62,570 nucleotides of DNA from Streptosporangiaceae bacterium (GTDB lineage: Bacteria > Actinomycetota > Actinomycetes > Streptosporangiales > Streptosporangiaceae): contig JAFARZ010000144.1 of NCBI GenBank assembly GCA_019245115.1, positions 1 to 62,570 of the forward strand, written 5' to 3'. Made by a program: the position numbers and the translations under genes. Within the stretch, counting starts at the first letter, position 1. Every line of letters starts with the position of its first letter. The notes below the pieces were generated by a model. The model was not told where the DNA came from and did no database searches. It saw nothing but the letters and a program-made list of their open reading frames with translations. This document shows, one piece after another, positions 8,357 to 17,464 of the stretch.

Positions 8357-9793
8357 GTGCAGATCCTTCCGTCCGACCCTCGTACCGGTGTCGCGCTGGC
8401 ACCCTTCCGTGGCATCCGATATGCCCGGAACCGGGTGAGCGGAATCGCGAACGTTATCTCACCACCGTACGACGTGATCAGCGGCGGGAACCTGGAGCAT
8501 CTGCGCGCGGCTGACCCGCACAACGTCGTACGTCTTATCCTGCCAGGTGAGAGCGCTGACGCGCCACGGGCCGCCGCCTGCTTGCTGCGCGAGTGGCTAT
8601 CGGACGGCGTGCTCATCCAGGACCGGATGCCCGCCTTGTACCTCTATGAGCAAGCCGCTGATCAACCGGACGGCGAAGCCTGGCGGCAGCGCGGCATCAT
8701 CGGCCTGGTCCGGCTCGGCGCGCCCGATACCGCCGGAATACTGCCGCACGAAAACGTCATGCCAGGTCCGGTGGCCAATCGTCGTGAGCTGATGGCGGCC
8801 ACCCGGGCCAATCTCGAACCGATCTTCCTGGTATACGACGGGGGAGAGCGGATGGGGGAGGGCGGCGTCACGCTGACTGCCACCGAGGTGATCGATCAGG
8901 TGGCGGACGAGCGGACGCCGCTGCTAAGCATCGGTACCGAGGACGGGGTGACCCACCGGCTGTGGCGTCTGGACGACCCCGCCGAATGCGAGGCCATCAC
9001 CGCCGACCTCGCCACGCGGCGAGCGCTGATCGCCGACGGGCACCACCGGTATGCGGCTTATCTGGGCCTCCAGGCGGAAAACCGGGCGACCGGCGCGGGC
9101 GAGGGCCCGTGGGACTACGGGCTGGCGTTGCTGGTCGATTCCGTGGCCTGTCCGCCCAGGCTCGGCGCCATCCACCGGGTCCTGCCGGGCATGGCCCCCG
9201 ACCGCGCGGCGGAACTGGTCAAGGCCGCGTTCACCGTCGAAACCCTGCCGGCCGGTACGGGCCTGGCGCAGGCGTGCGCCCGGCTCGCCGCGGCCGGCCG
9301 GGAAGGAACCGCTTTCCTGCTGGCCGGCCAGTGCGGTTACCGTCTGCTGAGCCATCCCGACCCGGTGCAGGTGTCGGCCTCGATGCCGCCGGAGACTTCG
9401 CCGCAGTGGCAGGCGCTTGACGCGTCTGTGCTCCAGCAGCTTCTGATGGGTCGGCTGTGGGGCATTACTGACAATGATCAGGATGTCCTGATTTATCATG
9501 ACGCGGCCGAAGCGGCGGCCGCGGTGGGCGCCAGGGGGACGGCGGCCGAAGCGGCGGCCGCGGTGGGCGCCGCGGGATCCGGGCCCGTTAAGGGCGCATC
9601 CGGCGCTGGCGGGACGGCCGTCATCCTGAACCCGGTTCCGTTCGAGGCCGTGCGTGAGATCGCCGAGCACGGCGAGCGGGTGCCGCGCAAGTCCACCTCG
9701 TTCGGCCCCAAGCCGCGTACCGGACTGGTCCTGCGGACGTTCGGATCCCGCGAGGCGGGCCCCCTCTGCCCGGCCGAGCAGTCCGCGCGATAA
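8357..9793 (+). CDS. DUF1015 family protein
   Basis: 478 aa from GTG 8357. It contains the family hallmarks PFRGIRYARNR...ISPPYDVI near the start, LIADGHHRYAAYL near residue 220 and a C-terminal PRKSTSFGPKPRTGLVLR. The function is unproven; the ADGHHR motif and the fold relate it to ParB/Srx-like nucleotide-binding proteins. Between ~380 and 415 an Ala/Gly insert carries a duplicated 30-bp unit (9503-9532 and 9542-9571, 39-bp period) encoding AAEAAAAVGA twice. This is an in-frame tandem expansion just before the conserved C-terminal motif. Confidence 0.92.
   Translation: MQILPSDPRTGVALAPFRGIRYARNRVSGIANVISPPYDVISGGNLEHLRAADPHNVVRLILPGESADAPRAAACLLREWLSDGVLIQDRMPALYLYEQAADQPDGEAWRQRGIIGLVRLGAPDTAGILPHENVMPGPVANRRELMAATRANLEPIFLVYDGGERMGEGGVTLTATEVIDQVADERTPLLSIGTEDGVTHRLWRLDDPAECEAITADLATRRALIADGHHRYAAYLGLQAENRATGAGEGPWDYGLALLVDSVACPPRLGAIHRVLPGMAPDRAAELVKAAFTVETLPAGTGLAQACARLAAAGREGTAFLLAGQCGYRLLSHPDPVQVSASMPPETSPQWQALDASVLQQLLMGRLWGITDNDQDVLIYHDAAEAAAAVGARGTAAEAAAAVGAAGSGPVKGASGAGGTAVILNPVPFEAVREIAEHGERVPRKSTSFGPKPRTGLVLRTFGSREAGPLCPAEQSAR
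9503..9571 (+). repeat. 39-bp tandem duplication inside the DUF1015 gene
   Basis: Two identical 30-bp blocks (starting GCGGCCGAAGCGGCGGCCGC) at 9503-9532 and 9542-9571, separated by 9 bp. The 39-bp period is 13 codons, so the frame is kept. Confidence 0.9.
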
Positions 9794-9939
9794 GGACCGG
9801 GTAACCAGGCGACCGCTTCGGGAAATTCGTGGCGCGGCGTGTACATCCAGACCTGCGAGAAAGCACCGCTGGTCACGCCGACTTGATAGGTATCCGGCTG
9901 ATTGATGGACCAGATGATCAGTGGGGAACGTTCCGCCAC
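9768..9939 (-). CDS. Possible short protein or gene remnant
   Basis: The reverse strand from 9939 reads MAERSPLIIWSINQPDTYQV then GVTSGAFSQVWMYTPRHEFP, which looks like real protein rather than shadow. The frame stays open into the conserved end of the DUF1015 gene, which cannot be coding on both strands, so the true extent is unclear. It overlaps the end of the small membrane ORF upstream, suggesting a pair. Low certainty; it may be the 5' remnant of a decayed gene. I do not recognise a family. Confidence 0.3.
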
Positions 9940-10151
9940 GTGTGCAGGATGCGGATCAGGGCGCCTCCGGCCGGGCGGTAGGCGGCAAGCGTTATGGTGA
10001 CGGCGCCGGCGATCGCGATTACGACTGCGGCGGCGGCCGCGAACGGCGTGAGCGCTTTGAAGCCCATGCGAGGGTGGGCCGGAGGCAACTGTACGGCCGG
10101 GGTACGCGCCGCCGCGATGCGCGCAGCACTGATGCCGGTAATCACGTTCAC
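9918..10151 (-). CDS. Putative small single-span membrane protein
   Basis: 77 aa. One clear hydrophobic helix (FAAAAAVVIAIAGAVTITLAAY, given here broken: FAAAAAVVIAIAG + AVTITLAAY) flanked by a basic/proline-rich N-terminal half. It lies between the permease and DUF1015 genes. No homologous family is recognised; start GTG 10151 or GTG 10145. Reported because composition and topology are plausible and the gap is otherwise empty. Confidence 0.35.
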   Translation of the reverse strand: MNVITGISAARIAAARTPAVQLPPAHPRMGFKALTPFAAAAAVVIAIAGAVTITLAAYRPAGGALIRILHTWRNVPH

Positions 10152-10209
10152 CCCGTTCTAGCGTTCGTAGCGGGCGCGGTCGATGAGATGGCCGCCGGGA
10201 TGGGAGCAG

Positions 10210-11775
10210 CTAGCTCCCGACCCGCACGACGCGATCGTCGTCGGTGATCGACACGCCGTCGCACATCGCCTGGCCACTGAAGAACTCCTTGTGCGAACGC
10301 TGCAGCGAAAGCATCCAGGCCAGCCCGGCCAGGGCGGTGATGATGCCGATGGAGAGCACGCCACCGAGAGTCCAGTGCGGCCAGAACGGCATATGCCACG
10401 TGGTGTAGGAGTTGTTCGGGTCGTGATAGAACCACAGCGACCAGCCGAGGATGCCGAATAGCATCACCCCGGACAGGCCAGGAAGCACGCCACGCAGCCA
10501 GAAACTGCGCTGGCTGGTCAGCAGCGACTTGCGGTAGAACCAGGTGCAGGCGAAGCCGGTGATGCCCAGGTACAGGGCGACGAACAGCGTGGTCGCCGTC
10601 ACCGAGTCCGAGATCACGTTCCCGCCGGACATCCAGTTGATCGCTATGTACATGACCGCGGCGACGGCCGCGAACGAGATCGTGCCGAAATCGGGCGTCA
10701 GGTAGCGCGGGCTGATGTGGCCGAAGATCTTCGGCAGCGCCTTGTGGAAGGCCATCGACAGCGTGGTCCTCGCGTTCGGCAAGATTGTGGTCATCGCGGT
10801 GGCCGCCGAGGAAGACATCACCATCAGCAGCAGCAGCCGGCTCAGCACCGATCCCAGCGCGGAGCTACCGAAGACGGCCGTGCCCAGCGGGGACAGCACG
10901 TCGTTCTGGTTATTTGTGTTGCCCAGGCCGATGCCGGAGGAGCCGAACCCAGCGAACAACTGCATGCTCAAGATCACCACGAAATACGTTGCCAGCAAGA
11001 TGACCGTGGACACAACCCCGGCCGTGCCGGGAATCCGGTCTGAGTCCTTGGTCTCCTCGTTCACCGAGGTGGTGGTGTCCCAACCCCAGTAGATGAACAC
11101 CATCAGCAGCATGCCGGCCATGAACACGCTCGGGCTGGCGAAGTGCGACGGGTTCAGCCAGGACCAGCTGAACGTGCCGTGCCCCTTCGGTGCATGCCCG
11201 GCCGCGTACTTCATCAACGCCACGGCCGAGAGCAGAAGCAAGATGGCGAACTCAAGCACCAGCAGGGCGACCTGAATACGGGCCGACACCTGGATGCCGC
11301 GGTAGCACAGGTAGGTGAGCAGCGCCATGAACGCCAGGCCGGTGACCAGCACCCAGCCGCTGGTCGCGTTGTTGCCGATGCCCTTGGCGCCGAAGAACAA
11401 GAACGTGTACTGGCCGGTGATCTGCGCGTAGCTGGCCATGGCCAGCAGGGCGGACGCGATCGTGCCCCAGCCGCCGAAGAACCAGCCAGTTCGCGGGCCG
11501 AGCGCTCGGGCGGCCCAGGTGAAGCTGGTTCCGCAGTCCGGATCGGCCCGGTTCATCTCCTTGTTCGCCCAGGCGGAGAAGAACATCGGGATGAACGCCA
11601 GCGGCACCAGCAGGAGCGTCTGCGGTCCCACGAGGGCGACCACGAAGCCCAGGGTGGCGGCGATGCTGTAGGCCGGCGCGGTCGACGCCAGCCCGATCGC
11701 GGTGGACTGGACGAAGCCGAGGGAGGCGCCCCTGAGGCCGCGCGCGGACGGGACGGCGGGGTCTTTCGCGGTCAA
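10210..11775 (-). CDS. APC superfamily amino-acid permease
   Basis: 521 aa with 12 hydrophobic segments. The N-terminal LGFVQSTAIGLASTAPAYS is the conserved TM1 region of APC transporters, followed by PMFFSAWANKEMNRADPDCG and GTSFTWAARALGPRTGW (TM3). It resembles actinobacterial permeases annotated for putrescine, ethanolamine or glutamate-type substrates; the substrate is not determinable. The start is TTG 11775, preceded by GGAGGAG at ~9 nt. Stand-alone gene. Confidence 0.93.
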   Translation of the reverse strand: MTAKDPAVPSARGLRGASLGFVQSTAIGLASTAPAYSIAATLGFVVALVGPQTLLLVPLAFIPMFFSAWANKEMNRADPDCGTSFTWAARALGPRTGWFFGGWGTIASALLAMASYAQITGQYTFLFFGAKGIGNNATSGWVLVTGLAFMALLTYLCYRGIQVSARIQVALLVLEFAILLLLSAVALMKYAAGHAPKGHGTFSWSWLNPSHFASPSVFMAGMLLMVFIYWGWDTTTSVNEETKDSDRIPGTAGVVSTVILLATYFVVILSMQLFAGFGSSGIGLGNTNNQNDVLSPLGTAVFGSSALGSVLSRLLLLMVMSSSAATAMTTILPNARTTLSMAFHKALPKIFGHISPRYLTPDFGTISFAAVAAVMYIAINWMSGGNVISDSVTATTLFVALYLGITGFACTWFYRKSLLTSQRSFWLRGVLPGLSGVMLFGILGWSLWFYHDPNNSYTTWHMPFWPHWTLGGVLSIGIITALAGLAWMLSLQRSHKEFFSGQAMCDGVSITDDDRVVRVGS

Positions 11776-12015
11776 CGGCTCGCTCCTCCGGCAGTGGATT
11801 TCGTTGGGATCATTGTGTGGCAGGGCTTATTTCGTAGTCAACGCCAGATTTGTCAACGTTTTCAGTAGGTAAGCGACATCGCCAGTGTGGATCTGGCCAG
11901 GCCGGGCCACCGGGTTGCGAGAGCGCGGACCATGGACGAACTTGCGATCCAGCCCACTTAAGCAGGAAAAATTAAGAGGAACCACAGCCGTTCGCAGAAA
12001 GGTTGGAAAAGGCGG

Positions 12016-12864
12016 TCACGGCAGGGTGAGGATTTCGTAGCCGTCATCGGTGACCAGGAGCGTGTGCTCGAACTGGGCGGTGCGCTTATGGTCCTTCGTC
12101 ACCGCGGTCCAGCCATCCGGCCAGATGTCGTAGTCAATCGTGCCGAGCGTGAGCATCGGCTCGATGGTGAACGTCATGCCCGGTTCCATGATCACGTGGG
12201 TGTGCGGATCGTCGTAGTGCGGCACGACCAGGCCCGAATGGAAGTTCGTGCCAATGCCGTGGCCGGTGAAATCGCGGACCACGCCGTAGCCGAACCGGCG
12301 GGCATAGGACTCGATGACCCGGCCGACGGCGTTCAGCGGCCGGCCCGGCGCGACCGCGCGGATGCCGCGCATCATGGCTTCCCTGGTGCGCTCCACCAGC
12401 AGCCGGGATTCCTCATTGACATCGCCGGCCAGGAACGTGGCGTTGGTGTCGCCGTGGACACCATCGAGGTACGCGGTGATGTCAATGTTGACAATGTCGC
12501 CATCGTGGATCACCGTGTCGTCCGGGATGCCATGGCAGATGACTTCGTTGAGGGAGGTGCACAACGACTTCGGGTAGTTCCGGTAGCCGAGCGTGCTGGG
12601 GTAGGCGCCGTGGCCGACCAGGAAATTATGGCCGACCTCGTCCAGGTAGTCGGTGGTGACGCCGGGCCGGACATGCCGGCCGACCTCCTCCAGCGCCTCG
12701 GCGGCGAGCTTCCCGGCCACCCGCATCCGGGCGATGACGTCCGGGGTTTTGACGTCCGGTTCCCCGGTCTTAGGGTTCTTCCGGCCCACGTACTCGGGCC
12801 GGGGAATGTCCGGGGGAACCGGCCGGGTGGGAGAAAGCCGGCCCGGATGGAGCAAGGTCGCCAT
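12016..12864 (-). CDS. map: Methionine aminopeptidase, type I
   Basis: 282 aa. Removes N-terminal Met from nascent proteins. The five metal ligands are visible: D128 (NIDIT), D139 (HGDTN), H202 (FTGHGIG), E235 (FTIEPM) and E266 (FEHT), with catalytic H111 ([10 protein letters not shown]). The ~40-residue proline-rich N-terminal extension ([12 protein letters not shown]) is typical of the second, longer actinobacterial MetAP Ib. The start is ATG 12864. The frame stays open upstream to ~14139 only as the antisense of the YbjQ-like genes. TAGAAT lies 8 nt before the start, so a short or no leader is likely. Confidence 0.96.
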   Translation of the reverse strand: MATLLHPGRLSPTRPVPPDIPRPEYVGRKNPKTGEPDVKTPDVIARMRVAGKLAAEALEEVGRHVRPGVTTDYLDEVGHNFLVGHGAYPSTLGYRNYPKSLCTSLNEVICHGIPDDTVIHDGDIVNIDITAYLDGVHGDTNATFLAGDVNEESRLLVERTREAMMRGIRAVAPGRPLNAVGRVIESYARRFGYGVVRDFTGHGIGTNFHSGLVVPHYDDPHTHVIMEPGMTFTIEPMLTLGTIDYDIWPDGWTAVTKDHKRTAQFEHTLLVTDDGYEILTLP

Positions 12865-12885
12865 GCTTTGCGATTCTAGTGGTTT

Positions 12886-13056
12886 ATGGACCACGAACAT
12901 GAATGGTGGTACTGCCTCCGGCACCACACCGTAGAGTCTTATGACAGCGACTGCCCGGGCAAGGACCGGCTCGGTCCCTATCCGACTCGGGAAGCGGCGG
13001 CGCGAGCGCTGGAAACAGTGCAGCGGCGCAATGAGGAGTGGGACTCCCAGGACTGA
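12886..13056 (+). CDS. Small conserved actinobacterial protein beside map
   Basis: 56 aa: begins [20 protein letters not shown] and continues with a [21 protein letters not shown] pattern (written in parts: [21 protein letters not shown]). C10, C23 and several histidines could bind metal, but this is unproven. The G-P-Y/F-x-T-x-E-A-A-A-x-A-L motif with an adjacent Cys-Pro is a recurrent pattern in tiny actinobacterial proteins next to map. Divergent from map (22 bp between starts). Too short for routine ORF lists. Confidence 0.7.
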   Translation: MDHEHEWWYCLRHHTVESYDSDCPGKDRLGPYPTREAAARALETVQRRNEEWDSQD

Positions 13057-13089
13057 GGTTTGCCGCCAGGTGCCACTAGGCTGGGGGTC

Positions 13090-14010
13090 GTGAGCCACGA
13101 ACTTCCCCCGGCAGCAGAAGCCAGGATGCGCGAAATCCGGGCCAGCGGCACCTGGGGATCCGCGCTGACCACAGACGAATTCGCTGCGATCCGTTCGGTG
13201 GGCTTCGCTCCGGTCGGGCAGGTACTCGGCGCCGCCGTGTACAACGTCGGATACACCGGAGGGTACAACTGCCCAGGGGCCTGGGGCGGATTCGGGGGAT
13301 GGGGCACGCCCGCGCAGACGGTGACCCAGGTGTCCGGCCGGGGCGGCTGGGGCTCGTTCGGGCCGCTGGTGCAGACCATGTACGACGCGCGGCACAAGGC
13401 CATCGACCGCATGGTGTCCGAATGCGCGGAACTCGGCGGCCACGGTGTGGTGGGCGTCCGGCTGAGTATCGGATCGTTTCCCGCCGGCGGGCTGGAGTTC
13501 AAGGCCATCGGAACAGCCGTCGCCGCGCCGGGCGCGCCGCTGCCCACCGGCCGGCGGCGGCCGTTCACCTGCGACCTGTCCGGCCAGGACTTCGCGAAGC
13601 TGGTCATGAAGGGCTGGGTGCCCGCCGGGCTGGTGCTGGGCATCTCGATCGGATCCCGGCATGACGACTGGCTGACCGTGGGCCAGACGCGCTGGGGAGC
13701 CGGAAACGCGGAGGTCGTCGGGTACACCGAGCTGGTGAACGAGGCACGGCACGACTCGCGCCGGCAGCTCGAAGCCGACGTGAAGCGGCTGGGCGCCGAG
13801 GGCGTGGTGATTTCCGGGATGGAAATGCGGGTGCGGGAGCGGGAATGCCCGGTGCAAGAAGGGCGCCGCGACCACATCGTGGAGGTCACCGCGATCGGGA
13901 GCGGAATCACCCGGTTCTCGCGGTCCGCGGAGGGAAACCAGAGCGGGCGTACGTTGGCAATAATGTCGCTTGACCCGCAGCGGCGGCAGGCCGCGCGGGT
14001 GCGGATTTGA
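13090..14010 (+). CDS. Double-domain YbjQ/UPF0145-like heavy-metal-binding protein
   Basis: 306 aa from GTG 13090 (TAGGCT ends 7 nt upstream, so leaderless). Two copies of a YbjQ-like domain. Each has an LTTDEF / [10 protein letters not shown] entry, a G-x-V-x-G-x-x-x-G strand-turn, an ARxxAxxRMxxEAxxLGAxGVVGVR helix-strand and an exit FKAIGTAV / [10 protein letters not shown]. YbjQ proteins are normally single ~105-aa pentamer subunits; here two are fused. A Gly/Trp-rich loop (GGFGGWG...GRGGWGSFG) interrupts the first domain. Followed by a paralogue 20 bp downstream. Confidence 0.75.
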   Translation: MSHELPPAAEARMREIRASGTWGSALTTDEFAAIRSVGFAPVGQVLGAAVYNVGYTGGYNCPGAWGGFGGWGTPAQTVTQVSGRGGWGSFGPLVQTMYDARHKAIDRMVSECAELGGHGVVGVRLSIGSFPAGGLEFKAIGTAVAAPGAPLPTGRRRPFTCDLSGQDFAKLVMKGWVPAGLVLGISIGSRHDDWLTVGQTRWGAGNAEVVGYTELVNEARHDSRRQLEADVKRLGAEGVVISGMEMRVRERECPVQEGRRDHIVEVTAIGSGITRFSRSAEGNQSGRTLAIMSLDPQRRQAARVRI

Positions 14011-14029
14011 CGTATATGGAGCTGTGGCC

Positions 14030-14881
14030 ATGACTGAGCAGGGCGAGATTTCCGCCGGACTTAACGCAGCCGGTGTCCCGCAGGACGCCATGCGACGGCT
14101 GGCGGAGCTGCAGCCGGGCCGGGCTGGGGCGATCTTCACCTCGGATCTGTCGGTGAACGAATTCCTGCTCGTGCGCGAGGTGGGCTTCCGGCCGCTCGGC
14201 CTGGTTCTGGGCAGCTCGATATATCACGTCGGGCTCCAGGTCGGCCGGTGGGGGCGCAACCAGGAGCTGGACGTGCTGTCGCAGGCCATGTACCACGCGC
14301 GCGAACTCGCCATGTCCCGGATGGAAGCCGAGGCGGACGCCCTGCGTGCGGACGGGATCGTGGGCGTGCGGCTGGACGTCGAGATGAAGGAGTTCGGCTC
14401 GGACATCGCGGAGTTCATCGCGGTCGGGACCGCGGTCAAGGCCGAGGACGGAGCCGGCGGGGGAGGCGTCACGTCGTGGCGGAACAACAAGAACCAGCCG
14501 TTCACCTCGGACCTGTCCGGGCAGGACTTCTGGACATTGATCCGGGCCGGGTACGCGCCGCTCGGGATGGTCATGGGCTCGTGCGTGTACCACATCGCCC
14601 ACCAGCGGCTCGGCGCCAAGATGGGAAACATCGGGCGGAACGTCGAGATCGAACAGTTCACCCAGGCGCTCTACGACGCACGGGAGCTGGCCATGTCGCG
14701 GATGCAGGCCGAAGCTGAGGCACTGCACGCGGAGGGCATCGTCGGCGTCCAGCTGCGGCAGCACAGCCACACCTGGGGATCGCACACGACCGAGTTCTTC
14801 GCGATCGGGACCGCGGTGCGGCCGCTGCGTCCCGACCACATCATCGAGCGTCCGACGATGGTGCTGAGCCTGGACGCCTGA
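14030..14881 (+). CDS. Double-domain YbjQ/UPF0145-like protein, paralogue
   Basis: 283 aa from ATG 14030. Two cleaner YbjQ-like repeats: [20 protein letters not shown]...[20 protein letters not shown] and [20 protein letters not shown]...[20 protein letters not shown], each ending FIAVGTAV or FFAIGTAV. The internal symmetry plus similarity to the preceding gene implies domain duplication followed by gene duplication. The family role is unproven; the name heavy-metal-binding domain comes from structure only. Probably co-transcribed with the upstream paralogue. Confidence 0.78.
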   Translation: MTEQGEISAGLNAAGVPQDAMRRLAELQPGRAGAIFTSDLSVNEFLLVREVGFRPLGLVLGSSIYHVGLQVGRWGRNQELDVLSQAMYHARELAMSRMEAEADALRADGIVGVRLDVEMKEFGSDIAEFIAVGTAVKAEDGAGGGGVTSWRNNKNQPFTSDLSGQDFWTLIRAGYAPLGMVMGSCVYHIAHQRLGAKMGNIGRNVEIEQFTQALYDARELAMSRMQAEAEALHAEGIVGVQLRQHSHTWGSHTTEFFAIGTAVRPLRPDHIIERPTMVLSLDA

Positions 14882-14890
14882 GGGGCCTGG

Positions 14891-15031
14891 CTACCGGATC
14901 GGGAGCACGCCGCCGCGCAGCGTGCCGGCGTAGAGCCGGCTCCCGTCCGGGCTCGCCGCGAGCGAGAGCACGTCGGGGTCGGTCAGTGCCGTCGCGTGCT
15001 GACCGGACTCCGCCCTGGCGGTGTCCTGGCG
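14891..15031 (-). pseudogene. C-terminal remnant of a WD40/beta-propeller protein
   Basis: The reverse strand reads TDPDVLSLAASPDG then SRLYAGTLRGGVLPIR before a TAG at 14891-14893, the typical last blade of a propeller. An in-frame TAG about 45 codons upstream and loss of similarity show that the 5' part is gone. It sits between two intact genes; a deletion scar is likely. Confidence 0.6.
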
Positions 15032-15207
15032 GCAGCACTAGCCGTGCGCTTTTCCACTTGAAGAGGGCTGCCGGAGGGCCAAGACCACTCCCGCGGGTTC
15101 CTGACTCGCGCGTCATAACACGCGCTTCGCCCGGGCATTACGAAGGTCATCGAACAGTTGTCACCGATCGGCACTGCCAAACAGGCGGTGCCGAGGAGGT
15201 GCTCATC

Positions 15208-15603
15208 ATGAAGCTCAGCTCCCGGTTCGTTCTCGACAACTTGTTCCTAGTGGCCGCTGCCTTCCTGGTGGTGGTGTCGATGGCGTGGTCGGCCGGAGCG
15301 GCCGGCTGGACCGCGTTCGGGGTCTCAACCGGTATCACGGTCATCGCGGCGGCGAGCGCCGCGCTCAGCCGGCGGAACGCGATCAAGCTGGGTCACGGCC
15401 TGGTTAGCCTGGTCGCCCTGTGGTCGCTGATCGCGGCCCTGGCGTTCTCCGGCACGGTCCTGACCTGGCTGGTCTTCGCCGACGCGATCGCGGTGGGCGT
15501 GCTGGCCCTGGCCGACCTGACCGCTCACGAGGCGACGACCGAGAAGGTCGTCCACCAGCTGGTGGTACACGACGAGGCCGGACAGCAGCGGATGGCCGCT
15601 TGA
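15208..15603 (+). CDS. Small four-helix membrane protein
   Basis: 131 aa from ATG 15208 with GAGGAGGT 7 nt upstream. Four hydrophobic helices (NLFLVAAAFLVVVSMAW, GWTAFGVSTGITVIAAASA, HGLVSLVALWSLIAALAF, VLTWLVFADAIAVGVLALADL) and a short charged tail. Size and topology resemble SPW-type actinobacterial membrane proteins, but no SPW motif is visible. Function unknown. Followed by a strong terminator. Confidence 0.8.
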   Translation: MKLSSRFVLDNLFLVAAAFLVVVSMAWSAGAAGWTAFGVSTGITVIAAASAALSRRNAIKLGHGLVSLVALWSLIAALAFSGTVLTWLVFADAIAVGVLALADLTAHEATTEKVVHQLVVHDEAGQQRMAA

Positions 15604-15633
15604 CGCTCCCGACCCCCGACGAACCAAATAGCT

Positions 15634-15670
15634 AAAACGGGACGAGTCAACTACAGACTCGTCCCGTTTT
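15634..15670. terminator. Intrinsic terminator after the small membrane protein gene
   Basis: Perfect 15-bp stem (15634-15648 with 15656-15670; arm AAAACGGGACGAGTC), 7-nt loop, flanked by A4 and T4 tracts, so it can work in both directions. Confidence 0.9.
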
Positions 15671-15684
15671 CGTTCCCGCGGAAC

Positions 15685-15869
15685 CCCTTGAATGTGACGT
15701 GGGTGTGGCTCCCTTAAAAGGGACAGTCAGGTGCTGCTCCCTGGCCAGCGGCACCGATGGCACCATCGGGCACGCTCTAATAGCGCTGCTGTTCGGTTTG
15801 AGCGACACCGATGGCACCATCGGCATGCTGCTCACTCTGGAGGAGCCGCACCCATGTGACGTTCAAGGG
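15685..15869. mobile_element. MITE-like element with 28-bp terminal inverted repeats
   Basis: Left end 15685-15712 (CCCTTGAATGTGACGTGG...) and right end 15842-15869 are inverted repeats, 24 of 28 positions matching by eye. Inside are two copies, 54 bp apart, of the palindrome CCGATGGCACCATCGG (15754-15769, 15808-15823). At 185 bp it cannot code a transposase. No clear target-site duplication was seen. The 63-aa open frame across it is not credible as a gene. Confidence 0.75.
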
Positions 15870-15984
15870 CTTGGGACGCCATGGTTGTGACAACCACGGG
15901 GTTGGCGCGACGGTCTGCGGCGAGCGGTAGGGCACGGGGCGGGGTGGGGTTGGTTGCCTTGAATCCCAAGCTTGAGGACGGCGC
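15870..15984. other. Intergenic, no feature seen
   Basis: Short GC-rich spacer between the MITE-like element and the end of the next reverse-strand gene; nothing recognisable. Confidence 0.5.
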
Positions 15985-16710
15985 CTACGCGGTGGGGCCG
16001 CTCACCGTGTCGAGCAGCCGGGCGACGCGGTCGCGCAGGCCGCGGACGCCGGTGCGATAACGGTTGTTGCCGCCGGCTGGCGGGTAGCCAGAATAGCCGC
16101 CGTCGTTGCCGCCGAGCCCGCGCTCCCGCGCGGCGGCGGTGAGCCGCCGGGTGGCGAGCCCGTATTCGCGGGCGATGCTGAACTCCCGGGCCTCGGCCCG
16201 GTCCATCTCGCCCAGGTCGCCGCAGGCGGACGTGATCAGGTGCTGCGCGGCGCCGAACGACACGTTCTCCACGGTCAGCGCCTCATGCGCGAGCGAGTCG
16301 AGTTCGGGATCGCCCTGGTCGAGGGCGAAGATGGTGGCGCCGATCCGCCGGGCATCGCTGACTCGCTCGAGCAGCGGCACGGGCGCCGTCGAGGGCGTCA
16401 CCACGAACAGCGTCTCGCCGCGCCGTGCGGCCTCCAGCCGGGCCAGCCCGACCCTGAGATGCGCTGGCGCCTCAGGCGGCGGATTCCACCGGACCAGCGT
16501 CGGCATGAGCTCGGGGATGCCGGCCAGCCGCGACTCTTCGTCCAAGTGCGCGGTAAGGTGCCAGGGCTCCTCGGTGGGGGTGCCGACGACGAGCAGCCCG
16601 CCGCGCAGCCGGGTAGCGGAGCGTAGTCCCTGCGCGAATGCGCGCGTGCGCTCTAGCCACCCGGTCGGGGCTAGCAGAGCACGGAGCGTGGCCACCTGGT
16701 TCGCGTCCAT
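15985..16710 (-). CDS. Conserved actinobacterial hypothetical protein
   Basis: 241 aa. Reads as an alpha/beta protein: RLRGGLLVVGTPTEEPWHLTAHL, ETLFVVTPSTAPVPLLERV, ARRIGATIFALDQGDPELDSLAHEAL. The C-terminal ~70 residues are charged or Gly/Tyr-rich (GGNDGGYSGYPPAGGN). I recall such proteins beside the F420 reductase gene in streptomycete-type genomes, but no function is known to me. Divergent from npdG. Confidence 0.8.
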   Translation of the reverse strand: MDANQVATLRALLAPTGWLERTRAFAQGLRSATRLRGGLLVVGTPTEEPWHLTAHLDEESRLAGIPELMPTLVRWNPPPEAPAHLRVGLARLEAARRGETLFVVTPSTAPVPLLERVSDARRIGATIFALDQGDPELDSLAHEALTVENVSFGAAQHLITSACGDLGEMDRAEAREFSIAREYGLATRRLTAAARERGLGGNDGGYSGYPPAGGNNRYRTGVRGLRDRVARLLDTVSGPTA

Positions 16711-16807
16711 ATATCAAGTGTGCACCCAACCGCACCTATCCGCATCATTATCCGTACGGAGAGTCTCGATTGCCTGACCGCGCGGGGTGTCTGGCAGGAT
16801 TGGGACC

Positions 16808-17464
16808 ATGAACCTCACTATGGAAGACATCGTCATAGGAATCCTCGGCGGTACCGGTGACCAGGGAAAAGGTCTCGCTTTCCGGTTCTCGCAGGTCGGC
16901 TATCGGGTCATTGTCGGGTCCCGGAGCGAGGAGCGAGCCACGGCCGCGGCGGCCGAGATCGGTCACGGCGTCCAAGGTATGACAAATCATGACACTGCCA
17001 GAAATGCACAGATTGTGATTGCCGCTGTCCCCTGGGAAGGACATGGCGAACTGCTGAGTGCCCTCGCTCCCGAACTGGTCGGGAAGATCGTGGTCGATTG
17101 CGTCAACCCGCTTGGCTTCGATTCACGCGGCGCGTATCCGCTTCCGGTGGCCGAGGGCAGTGCCGCGCAGCAGGCGGCGGATCTGCTTCCCGGCAGCACC
17201 GTGGTGGCGGCGTTCCACCATGTCTCCGCCAAGCTGCTGCTCGATCCCGAGGTGAAGACCATTGACATGGACGCGCTCGTGCTGGGCGATGACCGGGAGG
17301 CGACCGACCTGGTGCAGAACCTCGCCGCCCGGATCCCCGGCGTCCGCGGGATTTACGCGGGCCGACTGCGCAACGCCGGCCAGGTCGAGGCACTGACCGC
17401 CAACCTGGTTTCCGTCAACCGCCGCTACAAAGCGCACGCCGGCCTGCGTATCACCGACATCTAG
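16808..17464 (+). CDS. npdG: NADPH-dependent F420 reductase (F420H2:NADP oxidoreductase)
   Basis: 218 aa from ATG 16808 (CAGGAT 7 nt before, probably leaderless). Transfers hydride between coenzyme F420 and NADP. The N-terminal Rossmann motif [15 protein letters not shown] and following VGSRSEERA (NADP phosphate-binding S/R) are diagnostic, as are [36 protein letters not shown] and the [20 protein letters not shown] end. It shows that the host makes F420. Its stop overlaps the stop of convergent panB through the palindrome CTAG. Confidence 0.94.
   Translation: MNLTMEDIVIGILGGTGDQGKGLAFRFSQVGYRVIVGSRSEERATAAAAEIGHGVQGMTNHDTARNAQIVIAAVPWEGHGELLSALAPELVGKIVVDCVNPLGFDSRGAYPLPVAEGSAAQQAADLLPGSTVVAAFHHVSAKLLLDPEVKTIDMDALVLGDDREATDLVQNLAARIPGVRGIYAGRLRNAGQVEALTANLVSVNRRYKAHAGLRITDI

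Noticed and set aside
12865..14139. N-terminal extension of the map frame
   Set aside because: Antisense of the small 56-aa gene and the YbjQ-like gene; MetAP homology begins at ATG 12864.
15699..15890. 63-codon ORF with an internal TDGTIG repeat
   Set aside because: It is simply the reading of the twin palindromes in the MITE-like element; no ribosome site and both strands are equally open.
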